Source: Mammaliicoccus stepanovicii | GTDB taxonomy: Bacteria; Bacillota; Bacilli; Staphylococcales; Staphylococcaceae | Length of the DNA: 64,000 nt | Direction of reading: 5' to 3' | Assembly (NCBI RefSeq): GCF_002902525.1 | Contig: NZ_PPQZ01000015.1 | Location: 1-64,000, forward strand | Shown: one piece after another, positions 1-8,321 of the stretch | Layout of the letters: the number at the start of each line of letters is the position of its first letter | How positions within the stretch are numbered: the stretch's first letter is position 1 | Program-made: the position numbers and the translations under genes | The notes under the pieces: generated by a model | The model's input: only the letters and a program-made list of their open reading frames with translations | Database searches by the model: none | Told to the model about the DNA's origin: nothing

Positions 1-19
1 AGATGTGTATAAGAGACAG
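1..19. other. Tn5/Nextera mosaic-end adapter sequence (assembly artefact)
   Basis: The first 19 bases, AGATGTGTATAAGAGACAG, are exactly the Tn5 transposase mosaic end used in tagmentation libraries. Translated in frame it gives the well-known artefact start MCIRDR. Genuine genomic sequence therefore probably begins at base 20, and the window edge is a contig end with untrimmed adapter. Confidence 0.95.
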
Positions 20-20
20 G

Positions 21-266
21 TCTATAGATGTTCTTCAAGAAGAATTAGCGCCTAACTTGAAGACTAAAGATTTAGTTTTATTACGTTATGGTTATAATGT
101 TGATGAAATTAAACAGCTAAATAATTATTTATTTAGATTAACTACTGAAAATAAAAAGATAACAAAGAGTGAAATTAAGTCTAAGTTGTGCGAAATTAGA
201 AATCTTCCTGAGATTCCAATGGGACAGGTTAATGACGTATTGGAAGGTTATAGACTTACATGTTGA
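21..266 (+). CDS. C-terminal fragment of an unrecognised protein, 5' end missing
   Basis: I do not recognise this product. About 81 codons remain open from the end of the adapter to a TGA stop at 264-266. The apparent ATG at base 3 lies inside adapter DNA, so the true start is outside the window. The fragment is charged, probably helical (segments LLRYGYNVDEI and KITKSEIKSKL), and has no membrane segment or catalytic motif I can name. No clear terminator follows. Its reading frame shows normal low-GC codon use, so it is probably the real end of a gene. Confidence 0.5.
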   Translation, partial: SIDVLQEELAPNLKTKDLVLLRYGYNVDEIKQLNNYLFRLTTENKKITKSEIKSKLCEIRNLPEIPMGQVNDVLEGYRLTC

Positions 267-514
267 TGTTATTAAATTTATTTTGAAAAATGAAAAAGAA
301 GTTGATTGAAAAATTTCTAATTTCAGAGAAATTTTAAAACGAGTTTCTTCTCATTTATATTGATTGTTTAGGACCCTTAACTAATCTTGTAGATAAACGT
401 TGGTATAGCTTGATCTATTAATCTCATCATTCGATAAGTTTTGGGGTTTTTAAGCTTTTCAAGGCTTAACATCAATAAAACAGTTGGAATTGAAGGGAAA
501 TAGAGGTGGTTTGA

Positions 515-880
515 ATGTTGCAAAACAAAGAAAGTTTTAGACTGTTATATCAAGCTATAAGGGAGATATCAGATAGAATTGGGGACAACCAATTAGAAAC
601 TAATTCTATAAGTTTATTGTTGTTAGATTTTGATTTTGAACATGAAACTTTTGAAAAACTCTTTTTGGCAATTCTGAAGTATTTGGAAAAAACAAGTTTA
701 GATAATATATACTATGATGATGTTTTAAATTTGATAGACAATACAATTCCTGAAGATAGAGAACTTAACGATACAATTAAAAATAAAATAATTATTGGTT
801 TTGCAAATAATTATTTTCCTGAGTTGCAAGTATTAGCTTATAAGATAAAATCTGAAATGGCACTGTCAATAAGTGAATAA
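515..880 (+). CDS. hypothetical protein, 121 aa, soluble and acidic
   Basis: An AGAGGTGG ribosome site lies about 7 bases before the ATG, and a strong hairpin follows the stop, so this looks like a complete monocistronic gene. The product is acidic and probably all-helical, with leucine-rich stretches (SISLLLLDFDFEHETFEKL) and no signal peptide or membrane helix. Small acidic proteins of this type in accessory DNA are often immunity proteins, but that is only a contextual guess: no toxin gene is visible beside it. Function unknown. Confidence 0.6.
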   Translation: MLQNKESFRLLYQAIREISDRIGDNQLETNSISLLLLDFDFEHETFEKLFLAILKYLEKTSLDNIYYDDVLNLIDNTIPEDRELNDTIKNKIIIGFANNYFPELQVLAYKIKSEMALSISE

Positions 881-889
881 TTTGTTAAA

Positions 890-926
890 GTCTGGGACAT
901 CATTAATGAGTCCCAGACTTTGTTGT
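890..926 (+). terminator. intrinsic terminator after the 121-aa gene
   Basis: GTCTGGGAC and GTCCCAGAC form a perfect 9-bp stem around an 11-base loop, followed by a T-rich stretch. It begins 10 bases after the preceding stop codon. The TGGGAC core is common in staphylococcal intergenic hairpins. Confidence 0.8.
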
Positions 927-1052
927 ATATTGGCAGTAGGTGACTGAACTGAAAATACGCTTTATATCACGCTTTTTTCAATTCTAGTTAACCTTCCCGG
1001 GGTGGGACAACGAAAGCTTTTTTTATAATTCAATAAAGGGAGTTATATGTGC

Positions 1053-1084
1053 ATGAGGTTGACTGTTGAAACAGTCGCCTCATT
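1053..1084. terminator. hairpin between convergent genes
   Basis: ATGAGGTTGACTGTT pairs with AACAGTCGCCTCAT with one bulge and a very short loop. It sits between the plus-strand gene ending at 880 and the minus-strand gene ending at 1146. The T-run is weak, so termination activity is only probable. The rest of 927-1145 holds a degenerate GGGTGGGACAACGAAAGC intergenic motif near 1000 and no gene. Confidence 0.5.
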
Positions 1085-1145
1085 TCTTACTATTCAATTA
1101 GAGTTATGAGTTGATTTCATATTTACAGATTTATTCCTTTAATTA

Positions 1146-1679
1146 CTATGAATTTAAGGTTTCGAATGTCATTTCATATAAGTCTTTATCATCTAAATTT
1201 ACGAATTCATCGATTTTAACTCTATATGTCATATCGTTTTGTTTTTTTGAGATTTGGCTATAGTATTTTATATTTATAAACATATTAGTGCTATAACCAT
1301 TATTCTCTATAGTATCTTGGAATTCTTCAAAAGCTTTTTTGTTAATAGGCATTAGATAAAACTTATTACTAGGTAATACATTTATATGTTTTTCTTGAAT
1401 GACTTCTTGTTCAGCTAGATAAACTTTAATATCAATGTTCTTAGCAGTTCCACCTCCTAAGTTTTGTAGTTTAAAAGCAGTATTAACATAATCAGAGTCA
1501 TTTTCAGTTAAATTTTTTAGTTTTAATTTTTGAGCTTTTTCAATAATAATTTGATCAAATGCTAAATAGGGTATAAATGAAATTTTAATTTGTCTAATTT
1601 GTATCAATACCGAAATTAAATATAAAATTGCCATAATAAATGTTCCAATTGATCCAATTGCTTGTAAAATATTTAGCAT
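1146..1679 (-). CDS. membrane-anchored hypothetical protein, 177 aa
   Basis: The start is supported by an AGGAGG-type ribosome site just upstream (reverse complement of 1684-1692). One hydrophobic helix spans residues about 5-28 (ILQAIGSIGTFIMAILYLIS), followed by a basic segment and a roughly 145-residue soluble part predicted to be beta-rich. The layout suggests a single-pass protein with its bulk in the cytoplasm. Similar one-helix proteins of unknown role occur in staphylococcal accessory and phage regions. I do not recognise a specific family and see no catalytic motif. Confidence 0.6.
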   Translation of the reverse strand: MLNILQAIGSIGTFIMAILYLISVLIQIRQIKISFIPYLAFDQIIIEKAQKLKLKNLTENDSDYVNTAFKLQNLGGGTAKNIDIKVYLAEQEVIQEKHINVLPSNKFYLMPINKKAFEEFQDTIENNGYSTNMFINIKYYSQISKKQNDMTYRVKIDEFVNLDDKDLYEMTFETLNS

Positions 1680-1884
1680 ATAATTTCCTCCTATAAGTTA
1701 CATTAATATTAAACTATCTTACTAATACATTCCATGCATAGGCATTCATCATAGACATCGAATTTTTCTAAAGTAGTGAATATATAAACAAAATACTGTC
1801 AAGATTGTTGTAATTGATACTATGGGGTGAGTCGTAAAACATTAAATGCCAAATATAATAACATTAAATAATTTCAAACAGAGC

Positions 1885-1922
1885 ACCCCACAAAGTTGAA
1901 TTTTTGTTCAACTTTGTGGGGT
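1885..1922. terminator. strong hairpin, GC-rich 16-bp stem
   Basis: ACCCCACAAAGTTGAA and TTCAACTTTGTGGGGT form a perfect 16-bp stem with a 6-base loop. It lies 27 bases beyond the stop of the minus-strand deaminase-like gene, so it most likely terminates that transcript. The near-perfect symmetry could work in both directions. Confidence 0.8.
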
Positions 1923-1948
1923 ACTTCTTTGTAAGCTAATATCATTTA

Positions 1949-2414
1949 TCATTCGCAGAATTCAATGTTGCTATATGCTTTAGTCCAATGGTTAGGTTGT
2001 AATTCATCTAAAGTTTTGTATTTAATTTCGTTATTAACATTTGTAATACCAACTTTAATTTGACTTATCCCAATATAATAATCTTTCTTGGCATGTACCA
2101 TAAGGTGTGAGAATTTTGAAATCACTATTTTCATCATCTCTGACAACACAAATAGCATGGGTTATAATATCCTGATGCTTATGTGCATCTAAAATTGAGC
2201 CTGTTTCAATACACAATGAAGTAGAATTATTTATAATTTCAGGTACGACTGATGTATAGGTATTACTATTTTTAGAATACATTGCAGCAGCGCCACCCAA
2301 TCCATTTGGATATCTTTTTCGTATTAAAGATTTAGCTTCTTCAAAAATATTTTGTTGGATATTCATTTTTAGACTCTTATGTTTATGCTTTTCATATATT
2401 ACATAGTTTACCAC
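1949..2414 (-). pseudogene. cytidine deaminase-like gene, frameshifted
   Basis: Two overlapping minus-strand frames join into one deaminase-fold protein. The first carries NGLGGAAAMYS, then LCIETGSILDAH and TPYGTCQERLLYW. The second resumes with KVGITNVNNEIKY and runs to the C-terminus. The frames join if one G is restored in the GGG run at 2069-2071 (CCC on the plus strand). In the deaminase superfamily zinc is held by C/H-x-E and PCxxC. Here C-I-E is present, but the second motif reads PYGTC, so one expected zinc cysteine is tyrosine, a possible second lesion. The best start is probably the ATG at 2366 (MNIQQNIFEEA); a GTG at 2414 is also open. The substrate would have been a free nucleoside or nucleoside antibiotic, but the gene is probably inactive. 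Confidence 0.7.
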
Positions 2415-2495
2415 ATACTGTAATTGAATATGTTATGATGTGGATTGAAATAGTACTAATTGATCAGTTTAATAGTATAAATTGGAGGTATTATA

Positions 2496-2741
2496 CTGAC
2501 TAAATTAATTAAAAATCATATTCTTATTATCGCTTGCTGTGTAATGTTTATATGCATATTTTCACTTATTATGGGAGCAATTGGTATAGGTGTTGCTATA
2601 GGTTTAATGTATGGTGCAGCGTTAAATAATTCAGAGGATGATAAATGTTATATTCCAACAGAAGGAAGGGATAAATATGCGAAAAGTAATATCACTATTA
2701 TTAATTGCAGGGATATTGCCTGTCATTGCTACCAACCTTAG
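2496..2741 (+). CDS. small membrane protein, probably starting at CTG
   Basis: The first ATG in this frame (2544) has no ribosome site. A strong GGAGG at 2484-2488 lies 7 bases before an in-frame CTG at 2496. Starting there gives an 81-residue protein with a basic N-terminus (TKLIKNH) followed by a long hydrophobic stretch to about residue 45 (IACCVMFICIFSLIMGAIG), which is a typical small membrane protein layout. The last 20 or so codons overlap the ribosome site and start of the next gene and read as low-quality sequence, so the true C-terminus may have been altered by a frameshift. Function unknown. Confidence 0.5.
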   Translation: MTKLIKNHILIIACCVMFICIFSLIMGAIGIGVAIGLMYGAALNNSEDDKCYIPTEGRDKYAKSNITIINCRDIACHCYQP

Positions 2742-2868
2742 TGGGGAATTAGTAAATCTAGCGGGTGTTTTATGGATTTTGTCTATTCTACTCTTTGTTA
2801 TTGCAGTGTATATGGCGTACAAAGAGTATATGAATGCACAACATAAAACAAAAATATCTAATAAATAA
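2677..2868 (+). CDS. small two-helix membrane protein, 63 aa
   Basis: The ATG at 2677 follows a GAAGGAAGGG ribosome site, which argues against the upstream in-frame ATG at 2638. Two hydrophobic helices (residues about 4-20 and 27-48) flank a short polar turn, and the tail is basic (YMNAQHKTKISNK). It overlaps the preceding small membrane gene by 65 bases, so the two are probably co-transcribed and translationally coupled. I do not recognise the family. No terminator or further gene is visible in the 190 bases that follow. Confidence 0.55.
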   Translation: MRKVISLLLIAGILPVIATNLSGELVNLAGVLWILSILLFVIAVYMAYKEYMNAQHKTKISNK

Positions 2869-3076
2869 TGTGTTTTTGAAAGTATGAATTGCTAACGTAG
2901 TATTTGCAATAAATACTATGTTTGGAAATAATTGTATTGGGTACATATATATTATGCAACAAGTCAGGCACCTTTCAAATATGATTGGTGTCTTAAATCG
3001 GGTTGTATAGTGGTTAAAAAAGGTTTGAAATGGGTAAACATGTAATCATTAAATATGGATAAGGATGGCGTTAAAC

Positions 3077-3523
3077 ATGGATAATAGAATTGATTATAAT
3101 GAAGTTGCGAGTGAAGAAGTAAATTTATATATGGAGTTAGAGAAACAATTAAAGAAAACGAGTATCGATAGACAACTAAGAGAACTCGTAAAAATTAGAG
3201 CTTCTCAAATAAATGGGTGTGCTTACTGTTTAGGGATGCATACTGCTGATGCTCGTAAGATGAAGGTTAGTGAAGAGGAAATTTATTTATTGAATGCTTG
3301 GGATGATACGAACATTTATCCAGAGCGCACTAAATTAGCATTAGAACTAACGGAAGCTGTAACGTTAATTAGTGTTAACGGTGTTTCAACTGAACTTTAT
3401 GAGAGAGTTAGAGAAGAATTTTCAGAAGAAGAATATACTGATTTAATTCTGATTATCAATCAGATTAATATGTGGAATAGATTGTCTATTTCAATGGGAA
3501 ATCAGCATTTATTTAATAAATAA
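3077..3523 (+). CDS. carboxymuconolactone decarboxylase/AhpD-family protein
   Basis: A 148-residue single-domain member of the AhpD/CMD alkylhydroperoxidase-like family. The diagnostic motif CAYCLGMH is present with C48, C51 and H55, the redox-active cysteines and proton-relay histidine of AhpD-type peroxidases. The N-terminus MDNRIDYNEV matches the usual family start; an ATG 12 bases upstream is open but overlaps the AAGGATGG ribosome site. Members reduce peroxides or act as thiol-dependent oxidoreductases. The natural substrate cannot be told from sequence. It stands alone and is followed by a terminator. Confidence 0.85.
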   Translation: MDNRIDYNEVASEEVNLYMELEKQLKKTSIDRQLRELVKIRASQINGCAYCLGMHTADARKMKVSEEEIYLLNAWDDTNIYPERTKLALELTEAVTLISVNGVSTELYERVREEFSEEEYTDLILIINQINMWNRLSISMGNQHLFNK

Positions 3524-3545
3524 TTGAATATTTAAGAAAAGATAA

Positions 3546-3577
3546 TCCTGGGACAATGTTGTTCCGGGGTTTTTTTA
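3546..3577 (+). terminator. intrinsic terminator after the AhpD-like gene
   Basis: CCTGGGAC and GTTCCGGG pair through G-U wobbles around a short loop and are followed by seven Ts. It begins 22 bases past the stop. Confidence 0.8.
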
Positions 3578-3590
3578 TGGAAATTATTAA

Positions 3591-3605
3591 TAACAATTAT
3601 TATCA
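3591..3605. promoter_or_regulatory. candidate Fur box upstream of the GH101 gene
   Basis: TAACAATTATTATCA matches the 7-1-7 Fur consensus TGATAATNATTATCA at 12 of 14 defined positions. It lies about 95 bases before the GH101 start codon. The region is very AT-rich, so a chance match is possible. Confidence 0.3.
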
Positions 3606-3698
3606 TATACAAACAAAAACAAACAAAAAATAGTCGACTTTTGATTATTAGAAGTGTACGATTAAATTAAGTTTTAAAAAAATAAGGGGTGATTTGTC

Positions 3699-6600
3699 TT
3701 GGATTTTAGATATAAATTTACTTTATTAAGTAAAAGTTTATTGACTGTTACGTTATTAACGGTTGTTTCTATTACATATTTTGCATTTAGTAATCAAAGT
3801 ATAGAAGCAAAAAGCAATACTGATACATTAAAAAGCAATAAGATGAAAGTTAATGTCGATAGGGACTTTCCAAGAGTGATCGATTATGAGTTGAAGAATG
3901 GTACAAAGATGGATGGGCAAAAGAAGAAAATAGATAAAGTGAAAATTAATGGTCACGCTATAGTGCCAAAAGTGAGTTATAGAAGATTGAATGCAAGTTC
4001 AGCACAATATAAGTTGAATGTTAAAGATGAGAAAAATAAAGTAGATGGTGACTTTACAATTGAAGTTAGAGTTAGCAATAATCAATTGAGTTTTAAAGTT
4101 ATGGATTACAAAAATAATCTCGATGGTAAGGAAAAAGATACGGTTATAAGAGATTTTGAAATACCAGATCATTCATTAGTTTCGGTAAATTCTAGTGAAA
4201 AAAATGCCACTTTACAAACAACAAGGATGTCTAATAATACTATGAAAAGTGGGGATAAAGAATTTAAAGTAGATAACGATTTTGAGAAAGATTTTAATTA
4301 TCCAATGATGTACGGTTTTCTTTCGAATAGTAAAACGAGTGCAGGTGTTTGGACTAATTCACAATATTCAAAGGGTACTGGCTCTTTAGACTTTACAAGA
4401 TTAACAGCAACTTCTCAAAGTGTAGAACAGAACAAGCAAGTTGGCTTGTCTAGTTCACCATGGATATTGCAACCAGGTCCTGATTATCCTGATGCTAAAC
4501 AACAGAAGATGTTGCCTGAAGCTAAAGTTATAATAGCTGAAGATGAAAATAAAGATAATAAGATCGATTGGCAAGATGGTGCCATTGCATATCGATCAAT
4601 TATGAATCATCCGAAAGGTTCAGAATCTGTACCTGACTTAGTTGCACATCGAATTTCAATGAACTTTGGATCACAAGCACAGAATCCATTTTTAATGTCA
4701 TTAGATGGTGTAAAGAAAGTGAATTTGAATACAGATGGCTTAGGTCAATCCATTATTTTAAAAGGATATGGAAGTGAAGGTCACGATTCGGGACACCTAG
4801 ATTACGATAATATTGGTAAGAGAATTGGTGGCGCTGAAGATATGAAGACGTTACTTGCTAAAGGTAAAAAATATGGTGCAAAGTTTGGCGTCCATATTAA
4901 TGCGAGTGAGACTTATCCTGAAGCAAAAGCGTTTGTACCTGAACGACTGAGAAAGAATAAAGATGGTTCATATAATTATGGATGGAATTGGTTAGATCAA
5001 GGAATTAATATTGATGCTAAATATGATATGCTACATGGTCGAAAAGACAGATTGAAAGCATTTAAAGATAAAGTTGGTAACGATTTGGACTTTATTTATG
5101 TAGATGTATGGGGAAATGGCCAATCTGGAGATAATCAAGCATGGATGTCACACCAATTAGCAAGTGAAATTCAAAATTTAGGCTGGAGAGTTGCGGTTGA
5201 ATGGGGTCATGGTATGGAATACGATTCTACATTCCAACATTGGGCTTCTGATTTAACTTATGGTGGATACGAGAATAAAGGTATCAATTCTAAAGTTGCT
5301 AGATTTATACGAAATCATGAAAAGGATTCTTGGGTAGGAAATTATCCTTCTTATTCAGGCGCTGCTGATTATCCTTTATTGGGCGGATATGATATGAAAG
5401 ATTTTGAAGGATGGCAAGGAAGAAATGATTATGCAGAATATATTCATAATATATTTAAGACAAACTTATCGACTAAATATTTACAGCATTTTGAAGTGAC
5501 GAATTGGAAAGATGGTAAGCCAGTTAAGATGTCGGCAAATAAAGAAAATGTTGAATGGACACCAGAAATGGAAGTTCAATTGAAAAATAATGATGGCGAT
5601 AAAGTTACGGTTAAGAGAAAATCAAATGATTATGAAGGCGATAAAGAAAACTATCGTTCTAGAACAATTGATTTAAATGGAAAACGTATATTAGATGGGG
5701 ATAAATATTTAATTCCATGGAACTGGGATGAAAATGGTAAAGATTTAAATAATAAAACTCAGAAACTTTATCATTTTAATGAAAAAGGTGGTAATTCAAC
5801 TTGGGAATTACCAAACAATTGGAATGCTAAAAAAGTAAAACTTTACAAATTAAATGAAAAAGGAAGAACGTTAGTAGATACACTTTCAGTTAAAAATGGA
5901 AAAATAAATTTAAATAATATTGCAGCAAATACACCATATGTTATTTACAAAGACAAACAAAAGCAAGAAAAAGTGAATTATGGTGAAGGTATGCATATTA
6001 AAGATCCAGGATTTAATACACAATCTATTAAAGATTGGAAAGTCACAGGAAATAAACAAGATGCAACGATTGTAAAATCAAATAGCAGCAATGAAATGTT
6101 AACTTTAAATAATAAAACAAAAGACATTCAGTTAACTCAAAAATTAACAGACTTAAAACCAGGCAAAAAATACGCAGTTTATGTCGGTGTAGATAATAGA
6201 AGTGATGCTAAAGCTAAATTATCGGTTAAAGCAGATGGAAAGAATTACGAAAACTATACTAAGAAATCAATTGCTAAAAATTATGTAAAAGCAAATGCAC
6301 ATAATACAACTAAAGAATCAGCAACGAAAGGTGATACAAGTTATTTCCAAAACATGTATGTAAATTTTGTAGCACCTAGTAATGGCAAAGCAGAATTAAC
6401 ATTATCTAGAGAAGCAGGAGAGGGTGAAACATATTTCGATGATATAAGAATCTTTGAAAATAATCAGAACTTATATCCTGAAGAAAATGTATTCCACCAG
6501 GACTTTGAAAATGTACCACAAGGATTATTCCCATTTGTAGTGTCGGGTATTGAAGGCGTAGAAGATAATAGAACACATTTATCTGAGAAAAATGCACCGT

Positions 6601-7052
6601 ATACACAAAGAGGTTGGAATAATAAATTAATTAATGATGTTATAGATGGAAACTGGTCATTAAAGATTAATGGACAAGTACAACAAGATAAACTTGCATA
6701 TCAAACAATACCTCAAAACTTTAGATTTGAGCCAGGTAAAAAATACGAAGTAACATTTGATTATGAATCTGGATCTGACGATACTTATGCATTTGCTACT
6801 GGTCATGATGATGTGGATCAAAACAAAGAATATAAACAGGATCCACTTAAAGGTACGTCAAATAATAAAGGGCAACGTACGTATAAAACAACAGTTAAAG
6901 GTAGTGAAGATGGTCAAACATGGATTGGTATAGCTTCTACTAAAAAAGCACCAGTTTCAAAAGGTGATAAAGAAGAAGGACAAATTAACTTTGAAGGATC
7001 AAAAGATTTTATAATGGATAATTTAAAGATAACGGAACTAAATAAGAAATAA
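3699..7052 (+). CDS. secreted endo-alpha-N-acetylgalactosaminidase, GH101 family
   Basis: A 1117-residue extracellular glycosidase. GH101 enzymes release the core-1 disaccharide Gal-beta-1,3-GalNAc from serine or threonine of mucin-type glycoproteins. TTG start after AAGGGGTG. Residues 1-38 form a signal peptide (SLLTVTLLTVVSITYFAF). The catalytic (beta/alpha)8 domain is near 300-650: FIYVDVWGNG contains D469, the expected nucleophile, and VAVEWGHGMEYDS contains E501, the expected acid/base. Their 32-residue separation equals that of the pneumococcal enzyme. Beta-sandwich, carbohydrate-binding-like modules follow (about 760-930 and 940-1117). There is no LPXTG or membrane tail at the C-terminus, unlike the wall-anchored pneumococcal protein, so it is probably released or held non-covalently. 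Monocistronic with its own terminator. Confidence 0.9.
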   Translation: MDFRYKFTLLSKSLLTVTLLTVVSITYFAFSNQSIEAKSNTDTLKSNKMKVNVDRDFPRVIDYELKNGTKMDGQKKKIDKVKINGHAIVPKVSYRRLNASSAQYKLNVKDEKNKVDGDFTIEVRVSNNQLSFKVMDYKNNLDGKEKDTVIRDFEIPDHSLVSVNSSEKNATLQTTRMSNNTMKSGDKEFKVDNDFEKDFNYPMMYGFLSNSKTSAGVWTNSQYSKGTGSLDFTRLTATSQSVEQNKQVGLSSSPWILQPGPDYPDAKQQKMLPEAKVIIAEDENKDNKIDWQDGAIAYRSIMNHPKGSESVPDLVAHRISMNFGSQAQNPFLMSLDGVKKVNLNTDGLGQSIILKGYGSEGHDSGHLDYDNIGKRIGGAEDMKTLLAKGKKYGAKFGVHINASETYPEAKAFVPERLRKNKDGSYNYGWNWLDQGINIDAKYDMLHGRKDRLKAFKDKVGNDLDFIYVDVWGNGQSGDNQAWMSHQLASEIQNLGWRVAVEWGHGMEYDSTFQHWASDLTYGGYENKGINSKVARFIRNHEKDSWVGNYPSYSGAADYPLLGGYDMKDFEGWQGRNDYAEYIHNIFKTNLSTKYLQHFEVTNWKDGKPVKMSANKENVEWTPEMEVQLKNNDGDKVTVKRKSNDYEGDKENYRSRTIDLNGKRILDGDKYLIPWNWDENGKDLNNKTQKLYHFNEKGGNSTWELPNNWNAKKVKLYKLNEKGRTLVDTLSVKNGKINLNNIAANTPYVIYKDKQKQEKVNYGEGMHIKDPGFNTQSIKDWKVTGNKQDATIVKSNSSNEMLTLNNKTKDIQLTQKLTDLKPGKKYAVYVGVDNRSDAKAKLSVKADGKNYENYTKKSIAKNYVKANAHNTTKESATKGDTSYFQNMYVNFVAPSNGKAELTLSREAGEGETYFDDIRIFENNQNLYPEENVFHQDFENVPQGLFPFVVSGIEGVEDNRTHLSEKNAPYTQRGWNNKLINDVIDGNWSLKINGQVQQDKLAYQTIPQNFRFEPGKKYEVTFDYESGSDDTYAFATGHDDVDQNKEYKQDPLKGTSNNKGQRTYKTTVKGSEDGQTWIGIASTKKAPVSKGDKEEGQINFEGSKDFIMDNLKITELNKK

Positions 7053-7074
7053 ACAGAAAAAAACTTACAAATAC

Positions 7075-7119
7075 AGCGCTTCTTCCTTGGATATTAGTCC
7101 AGTGAAGAAGCGCTTTTTG
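7075..7119 (+). terminator. terminator of the GH101 gene
   Basis: AGCGCTTCTTC and GAAGAAGCGCT form a perfect 11-bp stem followed by TTTTTG. Confidence 0.9.
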
Positions 7120-7264
7120 TATATACAAAAAAGTGAGTTAGAAATAAGGAATAAATATGTTTCTCAAGATATAAAAATCACAACAAATATTTAGTATGTC
7201 TTAAATGTATAAATAGTGGGATGATGGTATACTTTATACTGTTCAAAAAGATGCGGAGGTGATA

Positions 7265-8257
7265 ATGATGGTCGTTACTTTAGCTTTATTAATATTATTT
7301 GTCATAAGTTTTAAGATTGACTATAGACAATATAAGAATGTTTTTCTATTATGCATGTTATTTATTTCAATATTTATATTATTGGTTAGAAGCATTGCGA
7401 TACCAGTTCTAAGCATTCATCTGAATATAAATTACTTACTAATTACAAATATTGTATATGGCCTTATCGTTATAGTAGCTATGTTATTATCACTTCTCAA
7501 TACAAAGAAGAAGATGGCTAATGAAGGACGATTTATGACGAATATGATTGTACTAGGTTATGGCGCATTCATATTTTTGAATTTTATAATCATACTTTTC
7601 AAACCTGAAATAATTGTGACATTAGGGAATGGTATCATTCCAATATATATTTCATTTATATTCTATTATTTAAATTTAATGTTTATAAGTCATAACATTT
7701 ACGCTTGGCTTATAAGTGCTATTTCTAAGAGGAAGAAGAGTCAATATATTATTGTACTTGGTGCGGGAATAATCGGTGACAAAGTAACACCGTTGTTAAA
7801 AGCGAGGTTAGATAAAGCGATTAAACTTCAACGAAAAAATAAAAACACAAAGATCATTGTGAGTGGTGGTCAAGGTGATGATGAAATTATAAGTGAAGCT
7901 GAAGCGATGAAGCAATATCTTCTAAATAACGGCGTTTTAAATGAAACAATTATTAAAGAAGAAAAATCTACAAATACCGAAGAGAATTTGATATATTCAT
8001 ACCGTATTATGGAAAAAATGGATGCCCATCCATTTTCAATTATAGTATCGAATCATTTTCATATATTAAGAGCTGGCCTAATATCTAAAAAACTAAAAAT
8101 GAAGGCAACAGTTACAGGAGGCTCGTCCAAAAAGTATTTCTACCCAAATGCATATGTCAGAGAGTTTATTGCGATACTTTATATGTATATCATGACGCAC
8201 ACTGTAATAATAATATTATTATCAATTATGCTATTTATGTATGTACTTTCATTATAA
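7265..8257 (+). CDS. YdcF/SanA-type (DUF218) membrane protein
   Basis: A 330-residue protein with about five hydrophobic helices in residues 1-155, a cytosolic or surface DUF218 domain at roughly 165-300, and a final helix at the C-terminus. The domain shows the family marks IVLGAGIIGDKVTPLL, IIVSGGQGDDE, EAEAMKQYLLNNGV, STNTEENL and VSNHFHILRA. The start is set by GGAGG at 7254-7258; the ATG at 7265 or 7268 fits, and the GTG at 7259 is too close. DUF218 proteins are linked to envelope integrity and vancomycin resistance at high temperature (SanA of E. coli), but their chemistry is unresolved. Unlinked to the GH101 gene by transcription, since a terminator intervenes. Confidence 0.8.
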   Translation: MMVVTLALLILFVISFKIDYRQYKNVFLLCMLFISIFILLVRSIAIPVLSIHLNINYLLITNIVYGLIVIVAMLLSLLNTKKKMANEGRFMTNMIVLGYGAFIFLNFIIILFKPEIIVTLGNGIIPIYISFIFYYLNLMFISHNIYAWLISAISKRKKSQYIIVLGAGIIGDKVTPLLKARLDKAIKLQRKNKNTKIIVSGGQGDDEIISEAEAMKQYLLNNGVLNETIIKEEKSTNTEENLIYSYRIMEKMDAHPFSIIVSNHFHILRAGLISKKLKMKATVTGGSSKKYFYPNAYVREFIAILYMYIMTHTVIIILLSIMLFMYVLSL

Positions 8258-8266
8258 TAGATAAAA

Positions 8267-8307
8267 AATTCCCAACTCAGCCGTTTATCAATGAGTTGGG
8301 AATTTTA
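8267..8307. terminator. bidirectional terminator between convergent genes
   Basis: AATTCCCAACTCA and TGAGTTGGGAATT form a perfect 13-bp stem, flanked by A-rich sequence on the left and TTTTACTTT on the right. It serves both the YdcF-type gene and the minus-strand acetyltransferase. Confidence 0.9.
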
Positions 8308-8321
8308 CTTTAATTGGTTTA

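Noticed and set aside
377-500. Minus-strand open frame ending TYRMMRLIDQAIPTFIYKIS, reminiscent of a transposase or replication-protein tail
   Set aside because: It lacks a start codon and ribosome site, spans only about 35 codons, has no terminal repeats beside it, and I could not place the family. It may be a gene relic but is not supported as a feature.
990-1025. GGGTGGGACAACGAAAGC as a staphylococcal interspersed repeat element
   Set aside because: Only one degenerate copy occurs here, so a repeat family cannot be shown from the window.
2069-2071. C tract as a phase-variation switch
   Set aside because: Three bases are too few for slipped-strand switching; simple decay or a base error is more likely.
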